Assembly: GCA_040506195.1 (NCBI GenBank)
Contig: JBEVXH010000008.1
Location: forward strand, 170,459-234,458
Reading direction: 5' to 3'
DNA: 64,000 bases
Source: Thiodiazotropha sp040506195
GTDB taxonomy: Bacteria; Pseudomonadota; Gammaproteobacteria; Chromatiales; Chromatiaceae
Made by a program: the position numbers and the translations under genes. Shown in pieces: positions 50,839 to 59,761 of this stretch (position 1 is the stretch's first letter; each line of letters opens with the position of its first letter). The notes beneath the pieces were generated by a model. That model did not search any database. It was given only the letters and a program-made list of their open reading frames with translations, and was not told the DNA's origin.

Positions 50839-52292
50839 AAGCGCTCCAGTTCGGGGAAACGCAGTTTTCCCGCATGTACATGCATGGCGCCGAATTCAGC
50901 ACATCGGTTCAAGGTTGGAATCGCTTTCCCCGGATTGAGCAGGGTAAGGGGGTCGAACACCCTTTTCACCGCATGGAAGGTCTCCAGCTCTTCATCCCGG
51001 AACTGGGCGCACATCTGATTGATCTTCTCCAAACCGACGCCATGCTCACCGGTAATGGTGCCGCCCACAGCGACACACAGCTCGAGTATCTCGCCACCGA
51101 AGGCCTCTGCCTGCTCCAACTCTCCCGGATTGTTCGCATCGTAGAGGATCAACGGGTGCAGGTTACCGTCACCGGCGTGGAACACGTTGGCGCAGCGCAA
51201 CCCGTAACGCTGCGACATCTCGTCGATCATCTTCAACACCTTGCCCAAATGATGGCGGGGGATGGTGCCGTCCATGCAGTAGTAGTCGGGGGAGAGACGT
51301 CCCACCGCGGGGAAGGCATTCTTTCTTCCCGCCCAGAACCTGAACCGTTCCTGCTCGTCCATCGCCGTCCTTACCTCAGTGGCCCCCGACTGTTTCAGGG
51401 TCTCTCTGACCCGCATGATCTCTTCCGAGACTTCGGCATCCACACCATCCACTTCGCACAGCAGGATCGCCGCCGCCTCAGTGGGATAACCGGCATGGAC
51501 AAAATCCTCCGAGGCGCGAATCGACAGATTGTCCATCATCTCCAGCCCGGCGGGCAGAATCCCCTTGGCGATGACCTGGGCTACCGCATTGCCCGCGGTC
51601 TCGATATCATTGAAAGCGGCGAGTACGACCTGTTGCCGCTCAGGTATCGGCAGCAGCTTCACCAGGACCTCCACAACAACACCCAGCATCCCTTCCGAGC
51701 CGGTGATCAGGGTCAGCAGGTCGAGACCGGGTGCATCGAGGCTGCCGGCGCCCAGGGTGATCCTTTCGCCGTCGATGGTGACTAGGGTGACCTGTAATAC
51801 ATTGTGCAGGGTCAGGCCATATTTAAGGCAGTGCACTCCACCGGCATTTTCCGCAACATTGCCGCCGATGGAACAGGCGATCTGTGAGGAAGGATCGGGG
51901 GCGTAGTAGAGGCCGTAGGGTTTGGCCGCTTCGCTGACCGCAAGATTGCGTACCCCGGGCTGTACCCGCGCCTGCATATTGTCGCTGTCGATCAGCAGGA
52001 TCCGGTTGAGCCTGGCGAGGCTTAGCAGAACCCCCTCTTCGTGAGGCAGGGCGCCGCCCGAGAGTCCGGTGCCCGCTCCCCGGGCCACCACGGGAATCTG
52101 TTGCCGGCGGCAGAATCCAAGAATCTCCTCGACCTGCTCTGCGGTATAGGGCAGCAACACGATCAGGGGCACCTTGCGATAGGCGGAGAGGCCATCGCAC
52201 TCATAGGGGATCAGCTCCTCCTCGCGATAGATGACGCACTCTGCGGGCAGCATCTTTTGAAATTCCCCGGCCAGGGTCAGGCGATCATGCAT
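50835..52292 (-). CDS. glcD: Glycolate oxidase subunit GlcD
   Basis: 485 residues, FAD_binding_4 plus FAD-oxidase C. VVARGAGTGLSGGALPHEEGVLLSL (~75-98), GGNVAENAGGVHCLKYG (~150-166), TGSEGMLGVVVEVLVKLLP (~215), and HAGDGNLHPLI and EHGVGLEK (~375, ~440) are family motifs. First gene of a two-gene operon with glcE. Confidence 0.94.
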   Translation of the reverse strand: MHDRLTLAGEFQKMLPAECVIYREEELIPYECDGLSAYRKVPLIVLLPYTAEQVEEILGFCRRQQIPVVARGAGTGLSGGALPHEEGVLLSLARLNRILLIDSDNMQARVQPGVRNLAVSEAAKPYGLYYAPDPSSQIACSIGGNVAENAGGVHCLKYGLTLHNVLQVTLVTIDGERITLGAGSLDAPGLDLLTLITGSEGMLGVVVEVLVKLLPIPERQQVVLAAFNDIETAGNAVAQVIAKGILPAGLEMMDNLSIRASEDFVHAGYPTEAAAILLCEVDGVDAEVSEEIMRVRETLKQSGATEVRTAMDEQERFRFWAGRKNAFPAVGRLSPDYYCMDGTIPRHHLGKVLKMIDEMSQRYGLRCANVFHAGDGNLHPLILYDANNPGELEQAEAFGGEILELCVAVGGTITGEHGVGLEKINQMCAQFRDEELETFHAVKRVFDPLTLLNPGKAIPTLNRCAEFGAMHVHAGKLRFPELERF

Positions 52293-52613
52293 TGGGTTAC
52301 CTCGGATGGATGCAGCTTATAGGTTACACCAGATGAGAAAAACATGGATCTTGTAAGTGTAAATGACAGTGCGTGCCTCAGGGCTGTGCACTGCAATTGG
52401 GGATAAAGCGTGCTAACAGGACCTCAAAGTTATCCCGGTCAGCGCCAGATTCGTCTACGGCATATACCATGGTGTGTGCGTCATATCCCCTGATTTGGTC
52501 TTAAGAATCCCAGCTCCATTTCCTTCATCACTTTATAAATCAATCTGTTAGCTCAATGGACCGATATTTGCTGCCCTCAACTGGATTTGATAACGAAAAT
52601 ATGAGGTAAATCG
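52293..52613. other. Intergenic region upstream of the copper receptor
   Basis: 321 bp between divergent glcD and the TonB receptor. GTGCGTGCCTCAGGGCTGTGCAC at about 52370-52392 has imperfect dyad symmetry. A near copy of the dispersed motif (AACAGGACCT) is at 52415. No gene seen. Confidence 0.4.
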
Positions 52614-54704
52614 ATGCGACTCAGAGCTCTATCCTTAGCAATCGGCTCCCTGTTGGCAACATCCTGCCTGCATGCTGAAGAGCAGGTGGAAAAACTCGGC
52701 AAAATCCATGTTGAAGGCAAAGCCGAAACGACACCTGCTGTGACCAGGACACAGTTGGACGACAGTTCACAGGGGTTGCCAGCGGATGGCGGTGATTTTC
52801 TGCGTGATATCAATGGTGTCTCGGGTATTCGTATGGGGGGGCACGGCATCGATCCGGTGATTCGCGGTCAGAGCCAGAATCGACTCAACATCATCCTCGA
52901 CGGCGCTTACATCCATGGCGGTTGTCCCAACCGCATGGATCCACCGACAGCCTATTCCGCTCTGGAGAGCTATGACAGTGTGACTGTTATCAAAGGTTCT
53001 CAGACGGTGATCTACGGCGGTGGCGGCAGTGGCGGTACGGTACTGTTCGAACGCCAGCCGCCCCGCTTCAAAGATGACAAGTCATATATGGGTGAGGTGG
53101 ATGCCGGTTACAAGGGCAATTCAAAGACCAAGGAGTTCTCTGCCGATATCGCCGCGGGTTCTGAAACCGGCTATATACGGGGTGTGCTCGGTTATAAGGA
53201 TGCCGACAATTATGAGGATGGTGACGGCAACGAGGTGCGCTCCGCCTATGAAAACCGAAGCGGAAATCTGATATTGGGTTATATGCCCGATCAGGATAAA
53301 CGCCTGGAGCTCAATGTTGAGGCGACCCGGGAAGACGATACCCTGTTTGCGGGCGCGGGTATGGATTCACCCAAGAGCGATGCCGACAACATCCGTTTCA
53401 AATATCGGCAGAGCGATGGCTTGGGACCCTTTACCGGGATCAAGGCCGAGATCTATTCCAGCCAGGTGGACCACTTGATGGACAACTTTTCGCTGCGTGA
53501 ATTGAGCGCACCCATGCTCATGGCGGTGCCGGCTACGTCGGACACCGCGGGCGGGCGTCTCTATGGCGATATCATGGTGGGCGGCAGTAACCTCACCATC
53601 GGTATCGACTACCAAAACAACGAGCGCGATGCGGACCGCTTCTCCGGCGTGCCGATGATGGCGGAGCCCACCACTTTGCAATCGATAATGTGGCCAGGCG
53701 CAGAACTTGAACAGACAGGGTTGTTTGCAGAGCTGGCCATGCCGGTGGGGGAGGAGAATCTGCTGAAGCTCGGAATGCGTTATGACCGGGTCGATGCCTC
53801 GATCTCACGGGGAGATGAGAAGCCCGACCTGGGCCCGAGTCCGACACCCAATGACCTCTATGCTGCCTACTATGCCGGGACATCGGACGAGCAGACGGAA
53901 AACAATGTGGGTGGATTTATCCACTATGAACACATGCTGGGTGACGGTTCGCTCTTCGCCGGCTTCAGCCGCAGTGTCAGGACCGCGGATGCGACAGAAC
54001 GCTATCTTGCCAGTTTCTCGCGCAACATGATGACCGGTATGGATTCCAGCTGGGTCGGGAATCCCGAGCTGGAAGCGGAAAAGCATCATCAGCTTGAAGT
54101 AGGCTACAAGTGGCAGAACGCAGGACTCGATACCGATATCACGCTCTATTACAACGATGTCACTGATTATATCCTGAGGGACAAGGCCAGAGGTCAGGAC
54201 GGCATCCTGGTTGCGAATGGCACCGCGAATATCTATCGCAATGTGGATGCTGAGTTCTACGGTATCGAATGGCAAGCAGGGTATCGCCTCTCCAACAGTC
54301 TGAAGACCAGTGCGAGCCTGGCCTATGTCAGAGCGGAAAACAGCACTGATGACAGACCCATTGCTCAAATAGCACCCCTCGAGGCGACCGTCAGTCTGGA
54401 CTACGCCCGCGGCGATTGGGAGCTGGGGGGTAGTGTGCGGGCAAATGCGAAACAGACTCGCGCCGATCTCGAGAACGGCAGTGGACAGGACTTACAGGAG
54501 ACACCGGGCTGGGGTGTGATCGACCTGAATGGCAGATATGCGTTGTCGAAAAACAGCTCAATCCGCTTTGGTGTCGACAACCTGTTGGACAAGCGTTTCG
54601 CCTATCACGTCAACAGGGCCAATGTGGATCCCTTCAATCCTGAGGCCATCCAGGTCAACGAGCCTGGCCGCGAAGTTTGGCTGAGAGGTTCGGTGAGGTT
54701 CTGA
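52614..54704 (+). CDS. TonB-dependent copper receptor (OprC type)
   Basis: 696-residue outer-membrane transporter. Signal peptide MRLRALSLAIGSLLATSCLHA; plug domain from residue ~40 with GVSGIRMGGHGIDPVIRGQSQNRLNIILDGA, GGCPNRMDPPT and VIKGSQTVIYGGGGSGG; then a 22-strand barrel ending in GREVWLRGSVRF with terminal Phe. The CPNRMDPPT loop with Cys and Met is characteristic of the TonB-dependent copper receptor subfamily. It is followed by a transcription-terminator-like inverted repeat. Confidence 0.9.
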   Translation: MRLRALSLAIGSLLATSCLHAEEQVEKLGKIHVEGKAETTPAVTRTQLDDSSQGLPADGGDFLRDINGVSGIRMGGHGIDPVIRGQSQNRLNIILDGAYIHGGCPNRMDPPTAYSALESYDSVTVIKGSQTVIYGGGGSGGTVLFERQPPRFKDDKSYMGEVDAGYKGNSKTKEFSADIAAGSETGYIRGVLGYKDADNYEDGDGNEVRSAYENRSGNLILGYMPDQDKRLELNVEATREDDTLFAGAGMDSPKSDADNIRFKYRQSDGLGPFTGIKAEIYSSQVDHLMDNFSLRELSAPMLMAVPATSDTAGGRLYGDIMVGGSNLTIGIDYQNNERDADRFSGVPMMAEPTTLQSIMWPGAELEQTGLFAELAMPVGEENLLKLGMRYDRVDASISRGDEKPDLGPSPTPNDLYAAYYAGTSDEQTENNVGGFIHYEHMLGDGSLFAGFSRSVRTADATERYLASFSRNMMTGMDSSWVGNPELEAEKHHQLEVGYKWQNAGLDTDITLYYNDVTDYILRDKARGQDGILVANGTANIYRNVDAEFYGIEWQAGYRLSNSLKTSASLAYVRAENSTDDRPIAQIAPLEATVSLDYARGDWELGGSVRANAKQTRADLENGSGQDLQETPGWGVIDLNGRYALSKNSSIRFGVDNLLDKRFAYHVNRANVDPFNPEAIQVNEPGREVWLRGSVRF

Positions 54705-54775
54705 TCATGTGGTGCGCAACCGGGAAGTGCTGACCACATGTCGGTTCCAGACATATTGCCTCGCAGGCCAGTAAT

Positions 54776-54810
54776 CAGGCCCCAACTCAGGGACCTGCTG
54801 TTGGGGCCTG
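54776..54810. terminator. 11-bp perfect inverted repeat after the receptor gene
   Basis: CAGGCCCCAAC-N13-GTTGGGGCCTG, 72 bp past the stop. Very GC-rich, but with no U-run on either strand, so it may be a bidirectional structure, not an efficient intrinsic terminator. Confidence 0.55.
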
Positions 54811-54963
54811 GTTCTCGCCAGGTCAACCTTGTTGCCGGGTTAGTGGTCGATCGGATTTCATTCGTGCCGCGATTATTGGTTATCCTGGGGTATTTGCGGT
54901 TTTATTGCTTCACTGTTTTACAGTAGTCTGTGTGGCTCGACAGTATATACCTCAGGACAACCG

Positions 54964-55866
54964 ATGATACCGTTTCACGTAATTGGCGTTGCCAGACCCA
55001 ATTTTCTGATTCTGACACCCATCTGTGTCTCGCTTGGTTTGGCTAGCGTCCTGTTGAGTGGACAGGGTGTGACATGGGGCTTGTTTGCTGTCGTGCTGCT
55101 GGGTGCCTTAATGGCGCATATCAGTGTCAATGCGCTCAATGAATATATGGATTTTCAGTCGGGACTCGACTTCAAGACGGATCGTACACCATTCAGTGGC
55201 GGCAGTGGGACATTGGTGATTCAGCCCCGCCTGGCGCCCTATGCGCTGGGTATCGGCTTGGTATCTCTTTTTGTGACCCTGATCTGTGGCATATACCTTC
55301 TGCAGCATGTAGGTTGGGGGCTGGTCCCGATAGGTTTTCTCGGTATGCTGATCATCGTTACCTATACCAGTTGGATCAATCGCAGCAGAGTGCTGGTGCT
55401 GGTTGCGCCGGGTTTAGGATTCGGACCTTTGATGGTGATCGGTACTTACCATGCTTTGACGGCTGAATACAGTTCCAGCGCCTTGTTGCTGTCTATGGTT
55501 CCATTCTTTCTGGTCAACAATCTACTGCTCCTCAACCAGCTACCCGACGTGGATGCCGATCGCAGTGTGGGTCGCGACAACTTTGCCATCGCCTGGAGTA
55601 CGGCAAAGAGTGCATGGTTGTTCCTGATATTCTGTATCCTGGCCTACATGATGATTATTATGGGTGTGGTGCTGGGTAGCCTGCCTTTTACGGCGCTCAT
55701 TGGTTTGGTCACTGTCGGACTCGCCTATCAGATCTTTAAAGGCATCAGAGTATATAGGGGTGAGATCGAACAACTGATACCTTATCTGGGTAAAAACGTC
55801 GTACTCACCCTGACCACTCCGCTTTTGATTTTTCTCGGCATACTGGCCGATACATTAATTGCTTGA
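54964..55866 (+). CDS. UbiA-family prenyltransferase
   Basis: 300 residues, eight or nine membrane helices. First Asp-rich motif NEYMDFQSGLDFKTDR (~57-72) and second motif NQLPDVDADRSVGRDN (~191-206) bind the prenyl diphosphate through magnesium. Overall MenA-like, but the exact acceptor cannot be inferred; no ubi or men genes are adjacent. Short leader from the preceding inverted repeat, weak SD. Confidence 0.85.
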   Translation: MIPFHVIGVARPNFLILTPICVSLGLASVLLSGQGVTWGLFAVVLLGALMAHISVNALNEYMDFQSGLDFKTDRTPFSGGSGTLVIQPRLAPYALGIGLVSLFVTLICGIYLLQHVGWGLVPIGFLGMLIIVTYTSWINRSRVLVLVAPGLGFGPLMVIGTYHALTAEYSSSALLLSMVPFFLVNNLLLLNQLPDVDADRSVGRDNFAIAWSTAKSAWLFLIFCILAYMMIIMGVVLGSLPFTALIGLVTVGLAYQIFKGIRVYRGEIEQLIPYLGKNVVLTLTTPLLIFLGILADTLIA

Positions 55867-55942
55867 CTTACGTATCTTGGTGTAAGTAATCAATGTCCCT
55901 GGTCAATAGTCTTATATAAATCCGCCTGGTGGGAATCGACAA

Positions 55943-56443
55943 TTGCAGCACTCCGACAATCACAATTCACTTTTATGGGCGCTCCTGGGGTTGCTATTCG
56001 CAGCTATCTGTCTAGTCGCGCTCTACAAGACATGGCCGATACTATTTCCCGATACGGTACTGAAGACGGCTGTCGATCCGGCTTGCGATCTGCGCGCCGG
56101 AGCCTGTATGACCCAACTGAACGAGGGTGGCAGCATCACCTTCTCCATTGAGCCGAGAGAAATCCCGGTTGTGAAAACCCTGCAGCTGCGGGTCAACCTT
56201 GCAGGCATCCGTGCAAAGAGTATCGAAGTGGATTTCAGTGGTGTGGATATGAATATGGGCTTCAATCGATCCCGGTTGAGCCGTGTAGCCGATGGCGTTT
56301 TCAGCGGACAGGCGATGTTACCTGTGTGTGTCTGGGACGCTATGGAGTGGGAAGCCCAAGTCTTGGTCGACACTCAAAAGGGATTGATTTCAGTACCCTA
56401 TCGATTCATAACCGTACGTCCAGGCGTACCCTTATCGAAATAG
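55943..56443 (+). CDS. Membrane-anchored small protein, YtkA/FixH-like fold
   Basis: 166 residues from TTG 55943, with GGTGGG upstream. One N-terminal helix (LLWALLGLLFAAICLVALY) then an extracytoplasmic beta-sandwich: QLRVNLAGIRAKSIEVDFSGVDMNMGFNR, VFSGQAMLPVCVWDAMEWEAQVLV, SVPYRFITV. The Met-rich DMNMG and VxWD pattern resembles YtkA/FixH proteins, which help copper loading of oxidases. Two Cys (PACDLRAGAC) near the membrane. Located after the copper receptor and prenyltransferase genes, which fits a copper theme; inference only. Confidence 0.6.
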   Translation: MQHSDNHNSLLWALLGLLFAAICLVALYKTWPILFPDTVLKTAVDPACDLRAGACMTQLNEGGSITFSIEPREIPVVKTLQLRVNLAGIRAKSIEVDFSGVDMNMGFNRSRLSRVADGVFSGQAMLPVCVWDAMEWEAQVLVDTQKGLISVPYRFITVRPGVPLSK

Positions 56444-56490
56444 CGGTGACCGAATAATGGAATCTCTTCCCAGATAAGGGATATCCCTGG

Positions 56491-58260
56491 TTAGAAATTC
56501 CACACTATGGGGGTGATGACGACAGTCAATAGCCCGACTAAAAGCGTGAGTGGCCCGCCGAAGTAGACGTAATCCTTAAAACGATAACCACCTGCGCCAT
56601 AGACCATCAGGTTAGTCTGATAGCTAATAGGTGTCGCGAAGCTTGCAGATGCTGCCACCATGATGGTTACGGCGAAGGGTATGAAACTGACATCGAGACT
56701 ATTAGCTGAAGAGAGTGCAATCGGAAACATGATGACTGCAGCCGCATTATTTGTTGCCAATGCGGTAAACAAAGCGGTTAAGGCAAAGATTGCGCCTAAG
56801 GCCAGCCAAGGGGAGTCTTGGGTGAAGGAGAGCAGCCATTGGGCGATAATAGATGCGGCACCACTGTTTTGCAGTGCCTTAGCGATACCGAATGAAGCAG
56901 CAATTACGATTAGTACCTCCCAATTCACGGCACGACGGGCGATACGGCCTGTTGTACAACGTGTGATGATCATCAGGCCTGCAGCAAGCATAACTGCTTT
57001 TAGTATGCTGAGTAAGCCAACCGCGATGACGGTTACCATGAGCAACATGATTGCCATCGCTATAGGTGCGCGTTTATGACGAACTGGTTGCAATTCGCAT
57101 AGACTGCTGACCAGAAAAAAGTCTCGTGAGTTGTGATGCTGTTGAAAAAAATCTGGATGGGAAACCAACAGCAGCGTATCTCCGGCCAGGAGTTTAATAT
57201 CGCCGATTTTTTTCTTGATCTTCTCTCCATTCCTAGCCACTGCGATGATAGCGGCGTTATATTTACTGCGGAATCGACCTTCGCGTATAGTTTTGCCGAT
57301 CAGTGGAGATGTATTTGAGATTACCGCTTCTGATAGACAGCGATCATCACGTATTGAATCCAGCTTGAAGACTTGATTCGTAGCGGGTTTGAGTCCAATG
57401 ATACGTTGCAGATCAACAACTGAATCGACAATACCGACAAATACAAGATGATCACCGCTTTGTAGCGTCTCATAAGGTGATACTGCAGGTAGTATCCTTC
57501 CGTCTCGCTCAATTTCTATTAGATACAAACCAGGTAGCTGACGTAAACTTGCCTGTTCGATGCTTTTTCCATGGAGGGGACTCCCGCTTTCGACCACCAT
57601 CTCTACGGTGTATTCCCTGGCATCGGAAAAGCTGGAGATCACCGGACGCCGTTCCGGCAACAGCCATTGTTGACTAACGATTACATATACAAGGACTGTC
57701 AGTGTTACCGGTATCCCCACCCATGCGAGATCAAAGATAACAAGCTGCGGAAGATCAGTTTCCGAACTCAATAGTTCATTGATTACCAGATTGGTACTGC
57801 TACCGATCAAGGTACAGGTACCACCTGCAATTGCAGCATAGCTCAACGGTAACAGGAGTTTGGACACCGATAAACGATAGCGCTTTGCCCACTCATCGAT
57901 TGCGGGTAAAAAGATCGCCACAATCGGTGTATTGTTGAGAAAAGCACTCATGGCAGCAACCGGCGCCATGAGTCTTATCTGCGCGTGACGCAAACTTTTG
58001 GGAATGCCGAGAACAGTGTCGACGATCCAGTTGATACCTCCCGTTTCACGAAAGCCTGTAATCACAACATAGAGAAATGCAACGGTGACCATGCCCTCAT
58101 TGGATAAACCGGCAAGGGCCTCTGATGGAGAAATAACGTCACTGACTAAAAGTAGTGTCAAGCCACCCATCAAGATCAGATCAGGAGAAAACCGATTTGT
58201 AGCCATAAGACAGAAACATAGGGAGATGATGGCGAGAACAAACCACGCTTCCATAGACAT
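56491..58260 (-). CDS. SLC13-family permease with two RCK_C domains
   Basis: 589 residues. N-terminal permease half with about five helices (GVFLPAIDEWAKRYRLSVSKLLLPLSYAAIAGGTCTLIGSSTNLVINELL), two TrkA-C/RCK_C domains in the middle (~210-290 and ~300-380; SPLHGKSIEQASLRQLPGLYLIEIERDG and SPLIGKTIREGRFR), then the C-terminal half with LIVIAASFGIAKALQNSGAA and TNNAAAVIMFPIALSSA. Likely sodium-coupled transport of a dicarboxylate, sulfate or similar anion. A dicarboxylate substrate would suit the malate operon beyond the divergent promoter region, but this is not shown. Confidence 0.86.
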   Translation of the reverse strand: MSMEAWFVLAIISLCFCLMATNRFSPDLILMGGLTLLLVSDVISPSEALAGLSNEGMVTVAFLYVVITGFRETGGINWIVDTVLGIPKSLRHAQIRLMAPVAAMSAFLNNTPIVAIFLPAIDEWAKRYRLSVSKLLLPLSYAAIAGGTCTLIGSSTNLVINELLSSETDLPQLVIFDLAWVGIPVTLTVLVYVIVSQQWLLPERRPVISSFSDAREYTVEMVVESGSPLHGKSIEQASLRQLPGLYLIEIERDGRILPAVSPYETLQSGDHLVFVGIVDSVVDLQRIIGLKPATNQVFKLDSIRDDRCLSEAVISNTSPLIGKTIREGRFRSKYNAAIIAVARNGEKIKKKIGDIKLLAGDTLLLVSHPDFFQQHHNSRDFFLVSSLCELQPVRHKRAPIAMAIMLLMVTVIAVGLLSILKAVMLAAGLMIITRCTTGRIARRAVNWEVLIVIAASFGIAKALQNSGAASIIAQWLLSFTQDSPWLALGAIFALTALFTALATNNAAAVIMFPIALSSANSLDVSFIPFAVTIMVAASASFATPISYQTNLMVYGAGGYRFKDYVYFGGPLTLLVGLLTVVITPIVWNF

Positions 58261-58777
58261 TATGGTGATCCTATTAACGATTTATATAGTTAATCTAGCT
58301 AGAAACCCGACACTCTTCTTGTTGCTGACGATGGTAATTCAATGGTGTGGCTGGCGTTTCGTTTTTTATCCATTCAGTAGTAAGGACAAAATCAGTGAGT
58401 TACTGCTAAGTTTATGATTTAGAATGGATAGAGTGAGCGTGACTCAAATTAAATAACATTGCAAAACAATCATTTACATTGATATATAAAGAACCCTGTC
58501 TGTAAATTACCGGCCTCCTGTGGTAAATACATGCATTGTTTGTGGAAATTGTTATCCACACTCGGGCAGAAATCGATAAAAAATGAAAACCTGAAACCGT
58601 GGATTCAGAGGGAAATCCAGGTACAAGATATTGATTTGTATAGCATAAGTAAATCATAGCCAAACACTTTGGCTGAGTGAGATTTTCTGTCGCTTAACGG
58701 ATCAGGCGCTTGTGCGATATTCCCTGGGAAACCTACGGAGTCAGGATTAAGTACAACAATCACGGAGGTATTCCTAT
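58261..58777. other. Divergent promoter region before the malyl-CoA operon
   Basis: 517 bp without a convincing gene. It contains TGTGGA-N8-TCCACA at 58541-58560, whose right half is a perfect DnaA box TTATCCACA (58552-58560). The SD for the next gene is CGGAGG near 58763. The region is AT-rich. Confidence 0.5.
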
Positions 58778-59761
58778 ATGGCCTATAAGAATCGCTTGCA
58801 TCGAAGCGAACTGGCTGTGCCGGGCAGTAACATGCGGATGATTGAAAAGGCGCCGCATTCAGGAGCTGATCTGGTGTTTCTCGATTTGGAAGATGCTGTC
58901 GCCATTTCCGACAAGGAACAGGCGCGGCGGAATGTCATTCATGCGCTCAACAGCCTCGATTGGTCGAAGTGCTCCGTATCCGTAAGGATCAATGGCTTGG
59001 ACTCACACTTTTGCTATCGCGATATCGTCGATGTGGTGGAGCAGGCGGGGGACAAGCTGGATACCCTCTTGGTGCCGAAAGTCGGTCAACCGTCGGATCT
59101 GCAGTTTGTCGCCCTGCTGCTGGAGCAGATTGAGGCGGCGAAGGGATTCAAGCCGATTAATCTGCATGCCTTGATCGAAACCGCCATGGGTATGGCGAAT
59201 GTGGAAGCGATTGCGCAAAGCTGTCCCGAGCGCCTCGAGGCGCTGGTGTTCGGTGTCGCTGATTATGCCGCTTCAACGCAGGCCAGAACCATCAGTATGG
59301 GCGGGGTGAATCCCGACTATCATGTGCTCAGTGATCCCAATGACCAGGGACAGCGTAAAACCTATCTGGGTAACCAGTGGCATTTCGCCATGTCGCGCTT
59401 GATCGTCGCCTGTCGCGCCTATGGACTCAGACCCATCGACGGACCGTTCGGCGATATCAGCGATCCTGATGGCTATCTCGCTGTGGCAAAGTCATTCGCC
59501 GCCCTTGGGGGGGAGGGAAAGTGGGCCATACACCCCTCACAGGTTCCGCTTGCCAACCAGATTTTCACCCCTGATGAGGAGGAGGTCGAACGGGCGCGAA
59601 GAGTTTTGGACGCAATGGAAAAGGCGGCAGCCGAAGGGTTGGGTGCGGTCAGTCTCGATGGTCGCATGATCGATGCCGCATCCATTCGCCAGGCCGAGGT
59701 GATCATCGAAAAGATCAACCAGATAGAGGGCAAGGCCGTCGGCAAGGAGGCCGTTGCATGA
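58778..59761 (+). CDS. mcl: L-malyl-CoA / beta-methylmalyl-CoA lyase
   Basis: HpcH/HpaI (CitE-like) aldolase, 327 residues: SELAVPGSNMRMIEKAPHSGADLVFLDLEDAVA (~10-42), NGLDSHFCYRDIVDVVE, LHALIETAMGMANVEAIA (catalytic Glu/Arg region) and GGVNPDYHVLSDPN (the mcl-specific insert), plus IDGPFGDISDPDGYLAVAKSFAALGGEGKWAIHPSQ. These distinguish it from citrate lyase beta. Cleaves or forms L-malyl-CoA from acetyl-CoA + glyoxylate. Stop overlaps the start of the next gene by 4 bp. Confidence 0.92.
   Translation: MAYKNRLHRSELAVPGSNMRMIEKAPHSGADLVFLDLEDAVAISDKEQARRNVIHALNSLDWSKCSVSVRINGLDSHFCYRDIVDVVEQAGDKLDTLLVPKVGQPSDLQFVALLLEQIEAAKGFKPINLHALIETAMGMANVEAIAQSCPERLEALVFGVADYAASTQARTISMGGVNPDYHVLSDPNDQGQRKTYLGNQWHFAMSRLIVACRAYGLRPIDGPFGDISDPDGYLAVAKSFAALGGEGKWAIHPSQVPLANQIFTPDEEEVERARRVLDAMEKAAAEGLGAVSLDGRMIDAASIRQAEVIIEKINQIEGKAVGKEAVA

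Noticed and set aside
54738..54926. 62-codon ORF over the inverted repeat after the copper receptor
   Set aside because: It is generated by the GC-rich inverted repeat and has no SD or family.
58552..58560. Replication origin at the DnaA box
   Set aside because: Only one box in an ordinary promoter region, no dnaA/dnaN/gyrB context or AT-rich repeat series.
58412..58663. 83-codon minus-strand ORF before mcl
   Set aside because: No SD, AT-rich, and overlaps the dyad promoter region; not supported.
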